DNA of 64,000 nucleotides from Flavihumibacter petaseus NBRC 106054. GTDB taxonomy: Bacteria; Bacteroidota; Bacteroidia; Chitinophagales; Chitinophagaceae. Within the stretch, counting starts at the first letter, position 1; every line of letters starts with the position of its first letter. The notes below the pieces were generated by a model. The model had not been told where the DNA came from, ran no database searches, and saw only the letters and a program-made list of their open reading frames with translations. The stretch lies in the NCBI RefSeq assembly GCF_000974785.1, contig NZ_BBWV01000001.1, positions 1 to 64,000 of the forward strand. Reading direction: 5' to 3'. Shown in pieces: positions 8,780 through 17,679 of this stretch. The position numbers and the translations under genes were made by a program.

Positions 8780-8878
8780 GGCTAAAAATAGCCTTATCCT
8801 TGTGTCAAAGTAGTCTCTTCCCTGGGTAAAGCCCCCCCTTTATACGGGGATGACACAAGGATAAGGCCATTTTTAGAC
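8780..8878. repeat. long imperfect inverted repeat (28-bp arms, 43-nt loop)
   Basis: Arms 8780-8807 and 8851-8878 match at 26 of 28 positions when one is reverse-complemented; the inner 17 bases of each arm (GCCTTATCCTTGTGTCA) are identical. The loop contains a C-run and a smaller hairpin-forming part. It begins the gene-free stretch 8693-9210. It could be a miniature transposable element, a structured RNA or a strong transcription barrier between convergent transcripts. Confidence 0.75.
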
Positions 8879-9079
8879 CACTTTTAAGCATAGTCCTTTG
8901 GCCTCTTTGCTACCTCTGTTCAACCTCTGTAGGACCTCAATTTCTATACGCCGGGTACTCGGGTTTGCCTCGAAAACAGAGGAGAACACCTCGGATTCCG
9001 AGGCGAACCAGTGGTCCCACATAGGGAACAAAGGCCGGGAACAGAGGCGAAATCAAGGGTTTTGTGATCTCATCCCTGA

Positions 9080-9145
9080 AAAAGTGCAACCTCGTCCCGC
9101 CAAAAGTGCAACCTCGTCCCAGGAAAAGTGCAGCCTCGTCCCAAA
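9080..9145. repeat. three tandem 22-bp repeats
   Basis: Units 9080-9101, 9102-9123 and 9124-9145 each begin AAAAGTGCARCCTCGTCCC and differ only in the last three bases and one internal base. A decayed fourth unit may precede them (CTCATCCCTGA). The stretch 8895-9079 just before is rich in CCTC/GAGG words and contains the palindrome CCTCGGATTCCGAGG at about 8993. The short minus-strand frame across it looks like a by-product of the repeat. No gene is seen between 8693 and 9210. Confidence 0.8.
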
Positions 9146-9210
9146 TCACATTCCCCGTTGAAAAGCGTTGCTAATTTTGTATCCAGTTCTTTGAAAGGGA
9201 GGTCAGAAAA

Positions 9211-11616
9211 TTAAAACTCCACCGACGCAGTGGTGAGTCCCGGCGAAATTGCGGTCAGTTTCACTTTACCGGTTGTTTTTCCTGCCTGCAAAATCACCTG
9301 GCATTTTCCGCTGAAGAGGGAACGCTGCCAGGCGCCCGGAACACAATGGTCGGGTTCGTGACTGCTTGGGTCACCATTCCCCACACCGATGATCTTTGCA
9401 TCTCCTTCCAATGCAAAGCGGATCATGTTGCCGGCATCAGGCACTTCCCGTCCCTGGCTGTCCAACGCAATAACATTCACCACCACGGCATCTTTTCCGT
9501 CTGCTGTTAAGGTGGTTTTCGACGGTTTTAACAGGATTGCTGCTGCTGCACCGGTCGTTTCGACAACCGTCCTGATTTCCCGGCCATGCCTCACCGCAAC
9601 AGCCTCCAGCTTGCCGGGTTCATATTGCACGGTCCACCGCAGGTGACTGTTTCGCGGCATGGCTTTGCTGCCAAGGTTTTTGCCATTGAGAAAAAGGGTC
9701 ACAGTATCTGCATTGCTGTTCACCCAAACTTCGGTCTGCTCTCCTACAGGCACCGGTTCATTCCAATGCGGGGAAATATGCAGCACGTCTTTATTGCGCC
9801 ACCAGGATTGATAGTAGTAGTAAATATTTTTAGGAAACCCACAGGCGTCCATCACCCCGAAATGGGAACTGATGTTCGGCCAGGAATAGGGCGTTGGCTC
9901 TCCCCGGTAGTCAAATCCCGTCCAGATAAAGCCACCGAGCCAGAAGTCAGCATTGGCAGCCAGCTGCCACCATTCTTCTGCACGGCTTGCCCACCATGGC
10001 GCAGTTATGTCCTGGTCAGGGAGGTATGCGCGGACAGTATCTTTTTTCCAGATGCCGCGTGTAGTTACCGTACTGCCCATTTCTGTTCCCAGCAAAGGCT
10101 GCTGCGGATGGTCACGATGATAATCGGCAACCGCAAACTGGCGGTAATTAAAACTCCTGATGGGGATCACTTCATTTACGCCGGGATAAACATTGGCCAT
10201 ATCTGCGGCATACGTTGAGGTGCGGGTAGGATCAAGCTGCTTTAATTTGCGCATCAATGTTCCGGCGATCAGCCTGCCGGTGGAATTGCCCTGGATAAAA
10301 CCTTCCTCATTGCCGATACTCCAGAGAAAAACGCTGGTGCGGCTGCGGTCACGTTTTACCAATCGTTCAAATTGGCCCAGGTATTCCGGTCCGCTGTTCA
10401 GCAGGCGTTGCTCATCAAGCACCAGCATACCGAGACTGTCACAGGCATCCAGCAATTCAGGTGTGGGTGCATTGTGGCTTGTGCGAAAGGCATTGCTGCC
10501 CATCTCCTTCAGCAATTGAATCCGATAATATTGCAGGTAATCAGGAAGTGCGGCACCCAGGCCGGCATGATCCTGGTGATTGTTCGTTCCAAGGATTTTC
10601 AGATGCTTCCCATTTAGGTATACACCGTTTGTCCGGAGCTCGATACTCCGGAATCCGAAACGCAGTTGCTGGCGGTCAATCAGTTTCCCATTTTTCTTCA
10701 ATTCCACCACCACCCGATGCAGGTAAGGGTCTTCCAGTGTCCAGATCCGGGGTTGCTTTACATTGATTTGCTGAATGAACGTGCGGCTATTGCCGGAGCG
10801 TAATGACGTCGTTACCGGTTTTCCAGTGGCCAGTTTTCGACCGTCCCTGTCCGTGAGGTAGGCAACCACTTCAACAGGGCTATCTCCTGCTGCCTGCACC
10901 CCTTCCGTTGCTATCGTTGTTTCAACGGTCAGTGCAGCCCGTTCTCCTGCAATTTCAGCATGTGCAAAAATGCCGTCAGTAGTAATATGCGCGTTGACAA
11001 AACTGTTCAGCCACACATGGCGGTAGATGCCCGCGCCTTCATAAAACCAACCTTCGTATTGGGAAGCGTCCACACGAACCGTGATGATGTTCTCCTTATG
11101 AAAAAATAAAAAGTCGGTTACATCATAGTTGACGCCCAGGTATCCGCTTTTGTTGTTGCCGAGGTAAAACCCATTGATCCAAACCTGTGCATCGCGGAAG
11201 ATACCATCGAACTGTATTTCAAATCTTCGCCCCGAGTCTGCGGGCGATAAAACAAAGTGTTTACGGTACCAGCCGATACTGGTCGCCGGAAACAGGCCGC
11301 CCACCGCTTTGTAGCCATGACTTTCCACTTCTTTGCTGTCGACCTGCACAAAAGGAAGTTCCACTGCCCAGTCGTGCGGCAGATCCAGTTTCCTCCAGCT
11401 GCTGTCATTAAACGCAGGATCAATGGCGGTACCTGTTGCTCCTCCTGACTTGGAGTATACCGTCCTGAGGCTGTAGCTGAAATCTTTTTCCGGAAGCGCG
11501 GCATGTCCGAATGCGAAACGCCATCCCTCATCAAATAACTCATGGCTGCGTTGCGCGCTGGCCTGGATGGTCAACGCCGCAAAAAAAACGAATAGTATCA
11601 GTGAATAGAGACGCAT
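9211..11616 (-). CDS. GH2 family beta-galactosidase, exported
   Basis: 801 residues from the ATG at 11616; signal peptide MRLYSLILFVFFAALTIQ. Domain order is classic GH2: jelly-roll sugar-binding domain (IQFDGIFRDAQVWINGFYLG), Ig-like domain, then the TIM barrel beginning near residue 310 (LKILGTNNHQDHAGLG). Acid/base Glu is in WSIGNEEG (about residue 435) and nucleophile Glu in LLGTEMGS (about 511). C-terminal DUF4982-like and Ig-like segments follow (FLNGKNLG, ALDSQGREVPDAGN). It would release terminal beta-galactose from galacto-oligosaccharides made by the GH53 enzyme, most likely in the periplasm. One base separates it from the preceding stop (TAA-C-ATG). Last gene of the susCDE run. Confidence 0.9.
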   Translation of the reverse strand: MRLYSLILFVFFAALTIQASAQRSHELFDEGWRFAFGHAALPEKDFSYSLRTVYSKSGGATGTAIDPAFNDSSWRKLDLPHDWAVELPFVQVDSKEVESHGYKAVGGLFPATSIGWYRKHFVLSPADSGRRFEIQFDGIFRDAQVWINGFYLGNNKSGYLGVNYDVTDFLFFHKENIITVRVDASQYEGWFYEGAGIYRHVWLNSFVNAHITTDGIFAHAEIAGERAALTVETTIATEGVQAAGDSPVEVVAYLTDRDGRKLATGKPVTTSLRSGNSRTFIQQINVKQPRIWTLEDPYLHRVVVELKKNGKLIDRQQLRFGFRSIELRTNGVYLNGKHLKILGTNNHQDHAGLGAALPDYLQYYRIQLLKEMGSNAFRTSHNAPTPELLDACDSLGMLVLDEQRLLNSGPEYLGQFERLVKRDRSRTSVFLWSIGNEEGFIQGNSTGRLIAGTLMRKLKQLDPTRTSTYAADMANVYPGVNEVIPIRSFNYRQFAVADYHRDHPQQPLLGTEMGSTVTTRGIWKKDTVRAYLPDQDITAPWWASRAEEWWQLAANADFWLGGFIWTGFDYRGEPTPYSWPNISSHFGVMDACGFPKNIYYYYQSWWRNKDVLHISPHWNEPVPVGEQTEVWVNSNADTVTLFLNGKNLGSKAMPRNSHLRWTVQYEPGKLEAVAVRHGREIRTVVETTGAAAAILLKPSKTTLTADGKDAVVVNVIALDSQGREVPDAGNMIRFALEGDAKIIGVGNGDPSSHEPDHCVPGAWQRSLFSGKCQVILQAGKTTGKVKLTAISPGLTTASVEF

Positions 11617-11617
11617 G

Positions 11618-13900
11618 TTAATGGAGCGAAATTTGGTAAATGTCAAGGGTAGCATCTGTCAGCTTTACCGGCTGCCGATTGTTGTCCAGGCTCACCTGGA
11701 GCTTTTCAATGTTTCTTAATTGAAGTTTCGGTTGACTGATCGCAGGGGAAAACTGCAATGGCTGGAACCCGGGAAATGGTCGCGGCAGCAGCAGTGCTGG
11801 TCCTGGCAGCAAAGTGTTGACCGGAATAAAATAAGTTCTCCTGTCTTTTCCAATGGGAACCTCCGCTGCATATCCCTGGCCCTGGTTGTCCACCAGGGTC
11901 AGGCGCAGGAGCAGTTGATCCGCTCCTGTACCACTGGCCGTCACTGCCAGGGTATCGGGTTCATCACCCGTCGCCTTCCTGTCCACTACTAACAGAGACT
12001 GAATATTGTTGCCGATAAATTGCTGGAAACCCATTAGCTCGTCCCCTTCCATGTTTTTGATGGAAAGCCGGAATGCTTCTGCTGACGGTTCCCTGTCGAA
12101 GTGGGTGGTAGAAAATCCTTTACGATATTGCGGTGTTACTGTGATCATCCTGTCGGTGGCGGGATTAAACAATATTGCAGTGGCAGGTGTCACTATTTCG
12201 GTATGATCATCCGATAGCGATGATGAACCAGCGTTAGTCGAAATGGCTGCTGTTGCTTCCGGGGCGACAAACTCCTGAGATGGCTGAATTCCTGCGGGCG
12301 CACCTTTGCGGCGAATAACATATACCCCAGGCTGTATGCTTATGGTTCCTTTTACCGCATTTGCTGAATATTTATTTCCGGTATTGATGCCCTGAACCGA
12401 AAAATCAGTTCCCAGCCCGGGAAGGTTGACCGACATTGATTTTGACTGCCAGGATATTGCTGTTACCGGTTTACCTGTTTCCGGCCGGCCAAAGGGATCT
12501 CGAAGCCGGATCACATCCGGCATCACTTCCAGCCGCCATTCATCCGGCGCCATCCTGTCAAGGAAGTAGGCGCCAGTACCGGAGTACCGAACGAGCACCG
12601 AGTTCCCTGCCCCGGCGATATGCTGCAATGCCGCAGCATCAGCGGGTTTCAGACTGGTGTTGTTGCTGTAATAGAATTTATCCTGCGATGCCATTACACT
12701 CAACTCTTTTTCATAGTCCACATGAAAACCATCAAATGCAGTATCGGTAGGATAGACACCCCAGGATTTATTCCTCGGCAGGTGGCGGAAAGCTTCTGCA
12801 GCGATCATCAGCGCTATCGCTTTGTGAGGCGTATAGGCCAGGTTGAGATAATGTGTCTGGTATTCTGTGTTCACATCGGCGATGGCCATCGGGTCGTAGG
12901 CAAACTGCGTTGCCCATTGAAATCCTGCTTCCCGGAAGCTGCGGGCCATCGCAGGATACATGGATGGATTCATCACATCCGCCGCATCAAACTCATACAC
13001 CATGAGTGCGCGGTTGGCAAACGCCGGTATGGTGTCCCGGAACGGAATGCGGTATTTGTCCACCGCCGGCAGCGAGTTGCCCGGCAGTATTCGGTTGCCC
13101 ACAAGACCTGTGGGATACCATTGAAAACTGAACCCATCGATATTGGCAGCTGCCACTGCATCTGCATACCACGGCCCCTGGGCAATATTGTAAAATACCG
13201 GCTTGCTCCAGCCGGTTGACCGCACCGCCGCCGCGAGGCGGTTGATATAAGCCGTTACGCCGGCTTTCGGACCGCTGTGCGCCGGCTCATTGTTCAGTTC
13301 TACGGCAATGATATCCTTATCTGCCTCATAACTCAGTTTCGTATAAGGGTTGACGTGGGAAAAGAATTGCCGCAGGTAGTTCTCCTGTGCAGCGATCGCA
13401 GTGTCATTGGTGGTGAGTTTTCCCCTGCCGTAATAGCGCGAGAATCCGGGTGTTGGTTCATCTCTATCGGGGTAGCCATTGCCCCAGAAAGCGATTGGTG
13501 TTACAATGGTTTTAATGCTTCTCTTTTTCAGTTCCGCCAGCAAAAAATCAAACAGCCGCAGATGTTCATTCTGCAGGAGGTTTCCCGCCGTATCGCTGAT
13601 CTCCGTATCCCAGACATGCACGCGAAAGGCATTCAGGCCAAGACGGGACAAATGATACACATCATTCCTGATCGCCTGTTCCAGGTTCACCCCTTTTGCT
13701 TTCTGTGCCCGATAGGCATGCGCAAACGGTGTCGTATAATTCACGCCAAAAAAACTGGCCTCGCTGTTGTCTGCAGTATAGCGCATGACGCCTTCTTTGT
13801 CCACATACACCAGGTTCGTTGAGGCTGGAGGCAGTGAGTTGATCTGTGCCATCAAATCGGCAGACAGCAGCGCGAGTATAGTCATCAACATCATTCGCAT
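11618..13900 (-). CDS. clan GH-A glycoside hydrolase with C-terminal accessory domains
   Basis: 760 residues; signal peptide MRMMLMTILALLSADLMAQ. The N-terminal half is a TIM barrel of clan GH-A: acid/base in VELNNEPAHSG (about residue 204) and nucleophile in LMVYEFDAADV (about 302). The last ~350 residues are beta-rich and probably carbohydrate-binding or linker domains. In a galactan locus the obvious candidates are families such as GH147 (exo-acting beta-galactosidases described from Bacteroides pectin loci) or a GH5/GH35-like group; I cannot decide between them by eye. The ATG at 13900 was chosen for its signal peptide. It lies four bases after the GH53 stop and one base before the GH2 start. 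Confidence 0.8.
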   Translation of the reverse strand: MRMMLMTILALLSADLMAQINSLPPASTNLVYVDKEGVMRYTADNSEASFFGVNYTTPFAHAYRAQKAKGVNLEQAIRNDVYHLSRLGLNAFRVHVWDTEISDTAGNLLQNEHLRLFDFLLAELKKRSIKTIVTPIAFWGNGYPDRDEPTPGFSRYYGRGKLTTNDTAIAAQENYLRQFFSHVNPYTKLSYEADKDIIAVELNNEPAHSGPKAGVTAYINRLAAAVRSTGWSKPVFYNIAQGPWYADAVAAANIDGFSFQWYPTGLVGNRILPGNSLPAVDKYRIPFRDTIPAFANRALMVYEFDAADVMNPSMYPAMARSFREAGFQWATQFAYDPMAIADVNTEYQTHYLNLAYTPHKAIALMIAAEAFRHLPRNKSWGVYPTDTAFDGFHVDYEKELSVMASQDKFYYSNNTSLKPADAAALQHIAGAGNSVLVRYSGTGAYFLDRMAPDEWRLEVMPDVIRLRDPFGRPETGKPVTAISWQSKSMSVNLPGLGTDFSVQGINTGNKYSANAVKGTISIQPGVYVIRRKGAPAGIQPSQEFVAPEATAAISTNAGSSSLSDDHTEIVTPATAILFNPATDRMITVTPQYRKGFSTTHFDREPSAEAFRLSIKNMEGDELMGFQQFIGNNIQSLLVVDRKATGDEPDTLAVTASGTGADQLLLRLTLVDNQGQGYAAEVPIGKDRRTYFIPVNTLLPGPALLLPRPFPGFQPLQFSPAISQPKLQLRNIEKLQVSLDNNRQPVKLTDATLDIYQISLH

Positions 13901-13904
13901 GTCG

Positions 13905-14960
13905 TCAGTTTTTAAAAGGATCCAGCGCAATCGTGGGTTTGCCGGTGTTATCAAATGCCCCTAATGTATATCCCTTCCATCCGCCATATGCTTCGGGCTC
14001 CCAATAAAAGACGCCCAGTCCCCTGTCATCCTTTACCGATGCCGTCTTTCTGATAAGGTCGTCGAGAAAAGCTTTTGATGTAGCTGCGTCATCCCAGGGC
14101 ATGCCGGCTTCCACTACCATCACGCCTTTGTTGTACCGTGTTACAATATCATTCATAATGGCCAGGCAGGCAGTATTGGCAGCAGCCCATCCGGATGGTG
14201 CATAACCGGGATACATCGACAGTCCGACAATATCAAATTTCGCTCCGGCCGCTGCCAGTCCGCCGATGTTCCATCGGAACAGATCATTGTCCCAGCCATT
14301 CGATACATGCACGATCACTTTTGCTGACGGATAGACGCTTTTGGCCGCATCAAATGCTGCAGTGATCAAAGCGGCATAGTTGTCCATATGTTCAGAGGCT
14401 TTCCCGTCCGGCCACAACATGCCATCATTGGTCTCGTTACCGGCCTGCACCCATTGTACGGTCACACCTTCCGATTTCAATTGCTGCAATACCGATTGGG
14501 TATGTTGTGCCACTGCGGCTTTGAGTTCACCGAAGGTCAGTGTAGCCCAGGTTGCAGGCTTTTCCTGATGCCCCGGATCTGCCCAGGTATCGCTGTAGTG
14601 AAAATCGATCATCACCTGCAATCCCAGTGCTTGTGCCCTTTTTGCCTTGGCGACTACATCAGCAACGCTGTTGTAGTTGTCCGCCGGATTCACCCAAACC
14701 CGCAGGCGAATGGTATTAAAGCCGAGTGATTGCATCAGCGCGAAACATTCCTTCTCCTGACCACCTGCAGTATAAAATTTCTTACCGGCGGCTTCCATTT
14801 CGGTCACCCAGCTGATATCAGCACCTTTTATGGAAACAGTTACCGGGGGATCAGGCGGAACAGGGTCCGGATCAGGATCAGAAGACTTGCTGCAGGCGCT
14901 CATAACGATGCAAAGGGCAACTGCCGCCTTCCACAAAATACTACTCTGGATACGTATCAT
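13905..14960 (-). CDS. GH53 arabinogalactan endo-beta-1,4-galactanase lipoprotein
   Basis: Cuts beta-1,4-galactan chains internally. 351 residues; a type II signal with lipobox MSAC|S and an acidic-proline tether (PDPDPVPPDPP) places it on a membrane surface, probably the outer face. GH53 hallmarks: KGADISWVTEMEAAGKKFY at the start of the barrel, NTIRLRVWVNP, DFHYSDTWADPG, acid/base in QAGNETNDGMLWP (about residue 175), HVSNGWDN, and nucleophile in VVEAGMPW (about 283). Full length for the family. TAATG junction with the upstream susE-like gene. This enzyme defines the target of the locus as (arabino)galactan. Confidence 0.95.
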   Translation of the reverse strand: MIRIQSSILWKAAVALCIVMSACSKSSDPDPDPVPPDPPVTVSIKGADISWVTEMEAAGKKFYTAGGQEKECFALMQSLGFNTIRLRVWVNPADNYNSVADVVAKAKRAQALGLQVMIDFHYSDTWADPGHQEKPATWATLTFGELKAAVAQHTQSVLQQLKSEGVTVQWVQAGNETNDGMLWPDGKASEHMDNYAALITAAFDAAKSVYPSAKVIVHVSNGWDNDLFRWNIGGLAAAGAKFDIVGLSMYPGYAPSGWAAANTACLAIMNDIVTRYNKGVMVVEAGMPWDDAATSKAFLDDLIRKTASVKDDRGLGVFYWEPEAYGGWKGYTLGAFDNTGKPTIALDPFKN

Positions 14961-16024
14961 TATTCGAAAGAATAGGTATAGGAACCGTCTCCTGCACTGA
15001 GATCAAGAATTACGGTATAGGTTCCGGTACCCGGTGCCGGTATATTGTTGCCGGACCAGTTCGGGGGACCGGCATAGATCAGCTTGCCATCACCATTTAC
15101 TTTATAACTCAGGTCATAGCCACCATTGGCTGTAAAAACAAATGCGTTACCGGCCGTAAAATTCACACCGGTGGCAATGAGACGATGCGTTACGGGATCA
15201 TAGGTCATAGGCGTAGCTTCAGTATCCCAGCCATTATGGTCGCCCGTAACAGTGAAAGTAACCGGAACAAAATTCACCGTACCTGCCTTTGTATCGGCAT
15301 TCACTTTCATGAAATTCGGTGCCGGCGTAAACCACAGGTTGCCCGAAGCCCCGGCAGTCATGGTGTTGGCGGTGCCTCCCCATCCATAGGTAACACCGCT
15401 GCTTTCCACCATGAGTTTCAGTGCATCGCCTCCCCAACCGTCGGCATTTGGCAAATTGATATAGCCTTCATATTTGTCGTCGTAATTGGGTGATGTCAAT
15501 ACAAATCCGTTGGTTCTGACAGCAGGCGTCTGCCAGGAATTTCCACCCAGTACCAGCAATGCCGGGAATGCAACCTGATAGGGTGTTACGGTCAGCTGGC
15601 TGACTTCGGAATAAATAAAAACAGAATCACTGAGCAGCGACTTTATGCGGATGTCCAGGTCACCGGTTTCCCCGGCAGCGATACCGAGTCCGATCGCCAG
15701 TTCATTCAGTACAGAACCCAGGTATTTCAGTTGCGGTACGGTACCGGTATTGACTGATTTGGGCGCAGCAAAGCCGCCACCGGCCAGGTCAATTTCAACG
15801 GTATAACTAACGGCAGCTGAATAACCGAAATCGGCACGGGTCCAGCTGATGGTCTCTACGGTGTCGGATGCCGTTGACTCACTGAGCTCCAGGGTCTGGG
15901 GCGACAGGGTCACATCCGGCGCGGTTCCATCTGTTTTAAAGGTCTGCGAAATATCCTTTTTACAGGAAAACATTCCTGCCAGCAGCAGTCCTGTTAATCC
16001 GAGTTGTATGATATAGCGTTTCAT
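14960..16024 (-). CDS. SusE/SusF-like surface glycan-binding lipoprotein
   Basis: 354 residues from the ATG at 16024 (a TTG further up is not credible). Lipoprotein signal with cysteine at AGMFSC|KK. The first domain is SusE-type (ISWTRADFGYSAAVSYTVEIDL), followed by two beta-sandwich modules containing repeated SusF-like motifs (TGDHNGWDTEATPMTYDP, GAGDGSYTY-like end). Such proteins hold polysaccharide at the cell surface next to SusCD. Position after susD and before the GH53 gene supports the role. It starts 27 bases downstream of the susD stop. Confidence 0.85.
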   Translation of the reverse strand: MKRYIIQLGLTGLLLAGMFSCKKDISQTFKTDGTAPDVTLSPQTLELSESTASDTVETISWTRADFGYSAAVSYTVEIDLAGGGFAAPKSVNTGTVPQLKYLGSVLNELAIGLGIAAGETGDLDIRIKSLLSDSVFIYSEVSQLTVTPYQVAFPALLVLGGNSWQTPAVRTNGFVLTSPNYDDKYEGYINLPNADGWGGDALKLMVESSGVTYGWGGTANTMTAGASGNLWFTPAPNFMKVNADTKAGTVNFVPVTFTVTGDHNGWDTEATPMTYDPVTHRLIATGVNFTAGNAFVFTANGGYDLSYKVNGDGKLIYAGPPNWSGNNIPAPGTGTYTVILDLSAGDGSYTYSFE

Positions 16025-16050
16025 CGTTTCAAATTTTGTTGGCTGTTGGA

Positions 16051-17679
16051 TCAATAGCCACTGTTTTGATGCAGGTTGGGATTGGAGGACAAATCGGTAG
16101 CCGGAAGCGGGAAAATATTGTATTTGGCATCAGCGCCTCTCCCCGCTTGTACACCTCCTTTCCAGGCCCACAGGTATGCTTCAGTAGTAAAGCGGTTATA
16201 TCGGATCAGGTCAGTACGCCGGTGCGCTTCATAGTATAATTCGCGACCCCGCTCATCAAGAATAAAATCAAGGTTCAGCTCACCAGCCGTGATGTTGCCA
16301 TCGGTTTCACCGTCATAAGCGCGGGTGCGTAATTCATTGATATAATCAAGCGCCTCGTCCTGGCTACCGCCGGAGCCCCCGCGCAAAACGGCTTCTGCAA
16401 AAATGAGATAGATCTCGCCCAGCCTGAATAAGGGAAAGTCGATGTCTGCCCAGTTGCCGTTGGGATCGGCATGCGGAGCCGGGTCACCACTCCGTGTTTT
16501 GTTGCGGTACTTGTTGGAGGAATAACCGTCAGTGCTCACATACAATTCGGTCATTTGTTTATTCTGTCCGGAGGTATAAAACTGTGCGCGTTTGTCTGTA
16601 TTGCCGGAAGGATCTTCAAACAGGTCAGTAAACTGTTCGGGGTGACGGAGTCCTCCCCAGGTGCCACTGGTTCCTGAAATATCGCCGGGCACTGCTGCAG
16701 GACCATGCGCCAGGTAAGTGGTGCCACCCCAGTTTTGGGTGTACTGGGCATCATAGGCGATCATGAAAATATTCTCATCAGCGTTGAGATTGTTGTCTGC
16801 CAGCGTCAGCTCACGGTAGTCAGGATGCAGGGTATATCCGGCATCAATGATCCTTTTGCACCAGGTTATGGCTTCCGTGTTCTTATCCGTACCGGTATAG
16901 ACTTTGGCGTTCAGGTAAAGCCTCGCAAGGAGCGCCCAGGCTGCAGCCTTGTCTGCCCGCCCATACTCATTCGTACGCGGTTCAGCCAGTTCGCCATCAA
17001 TGGCAGTCAGTTCAGCTTCGATCCAGGCATAGAGATCGGCCCGGCTGATCTGTTTTGGCAATCCCGTAGCAATGGGAGAATTCTCGTCCACGAAAGGCGG
17101 ATTAGCAAAGAGGTCCATCAGTACCCAGTACTGGTAGGCACGCAGGAATCTTGCTTCAGCTCGATATTTTTTAATTTCTTCTGCATCCGTGCCGGTAAAC
17201 CCACGGGAAGCAATCTTGTCATCCGTAGACTGGCGGATAAAATCATTGCAGACAGTGATCTGGAAGAAGGCGCGATAATATACGCCATTCACGATCGGGT
17301 TATTCGCTGACCAGCTCATCTCTTTCAATCCCCTGATTCCGGCATCATTCTGCCAGCTCCAGGCGGCTTCATCGGTAGTAAGCTCCTGCAGGTTAAAATA
17401 GAGCCGGAGAAAATCAGAGTTGCCTTCATCATTGATGATCTGTGTGGAAATATCGGGCGACCCGGTGCCGCCGGTATTGCCGGTCAGCGCAAATGCGCCG
17501 TATGCCTTGGCCAGGGCCTGCTTGTAGCCCTGCGCGGTACTGTACACCGCATCTGCTGTTACATCATTAGTGGGAACAAGGTCCAGTTTTTTAGTACAGG
17601 CAACAAATCCCGCCGTCAGCAGCAACAGGACCAGGCCGATTTTATAGGAAGTTTTCATACCAGTCATTTTGTTGTTCAT
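16051..17679 (-). CDS. susD: SusD/RagB glycan-binding lipoprotein
   Basis: Outer-membrane lid protein that captures oligosaccharide and closes over SusC. 542 residues; lipobox AGFVAC|TKK. Typical SusD features: DVTADAVYSTAQGYKQALAKAYGAF near the N-terminus, the RAEARFLRAYQYWVLMDLFANPPF tetratricopeptide-like helix, and the C-terminal RRTDLIRYNRF. The ATG overlapping the susC stop (TAATG at 17677-17681) was kept; an internal ATG seven codons later (MKTSYKIG) would give a more usual lipoprotein leader and may be the true start. Confidence 0.93.
   Translation of the reverse strand: MNNKMTGMKTSYKIGLVLLLLTAGFVACTKKLDLVPTNDVTADAVYSTAQGYKQALAKAYGAFALTGNTGGTGSPDISTQIINDEGNSDFLRLYFNLQELTTDEAAWSWQNDAGIRGLKEMSWSANNPIVNGVYYRAFFQITVCNDFIRQSTDDKIASRGFTGTDAEEIKKYRAEARFLRAYQYWVLMDLFANPPFVDENSPIATGLPKQISRADLYAWIEAELTAIDGELAEPRTNEYGRADKAAAWALLARLYLNAKVYTGTDKNTEAITWCKRIIDAGYTLHPDYRELTLADNNLNADENIFMIAYDAQYTQNWGGTTYLAHGPAAVPGDISGTSGTWGGLRHPEQFTDLFEDPSGNTDKRAQFYTSGQNKQMTELYVSTDGYSSNKYRNKTRSGDPAPHADPNGNWADIDFPLFRLGEIYLIFAEAVLRGGSGGSQDEALDYINELRTRAYDGETDGNITAGELNLDFILDERGRELYYEAHRRTDLIRYNRFTTEAYLWAWKGGVQAGRGADAKYNIFPLPATDLSSNPNLHQNSGY

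Noticed and set aside
9080-9145. CRISPR array
   Set aside because: The 22-bp units are directly adjacent with no unique spacers and no cas genes are nearby.
8937-9149. Minus-strand frame across the tandem repeats
   Set aside because: Its sequence is just the 22-bp repeat read as protein; the unit is not a multiple of three, so the repeat is not conserved at protein level.
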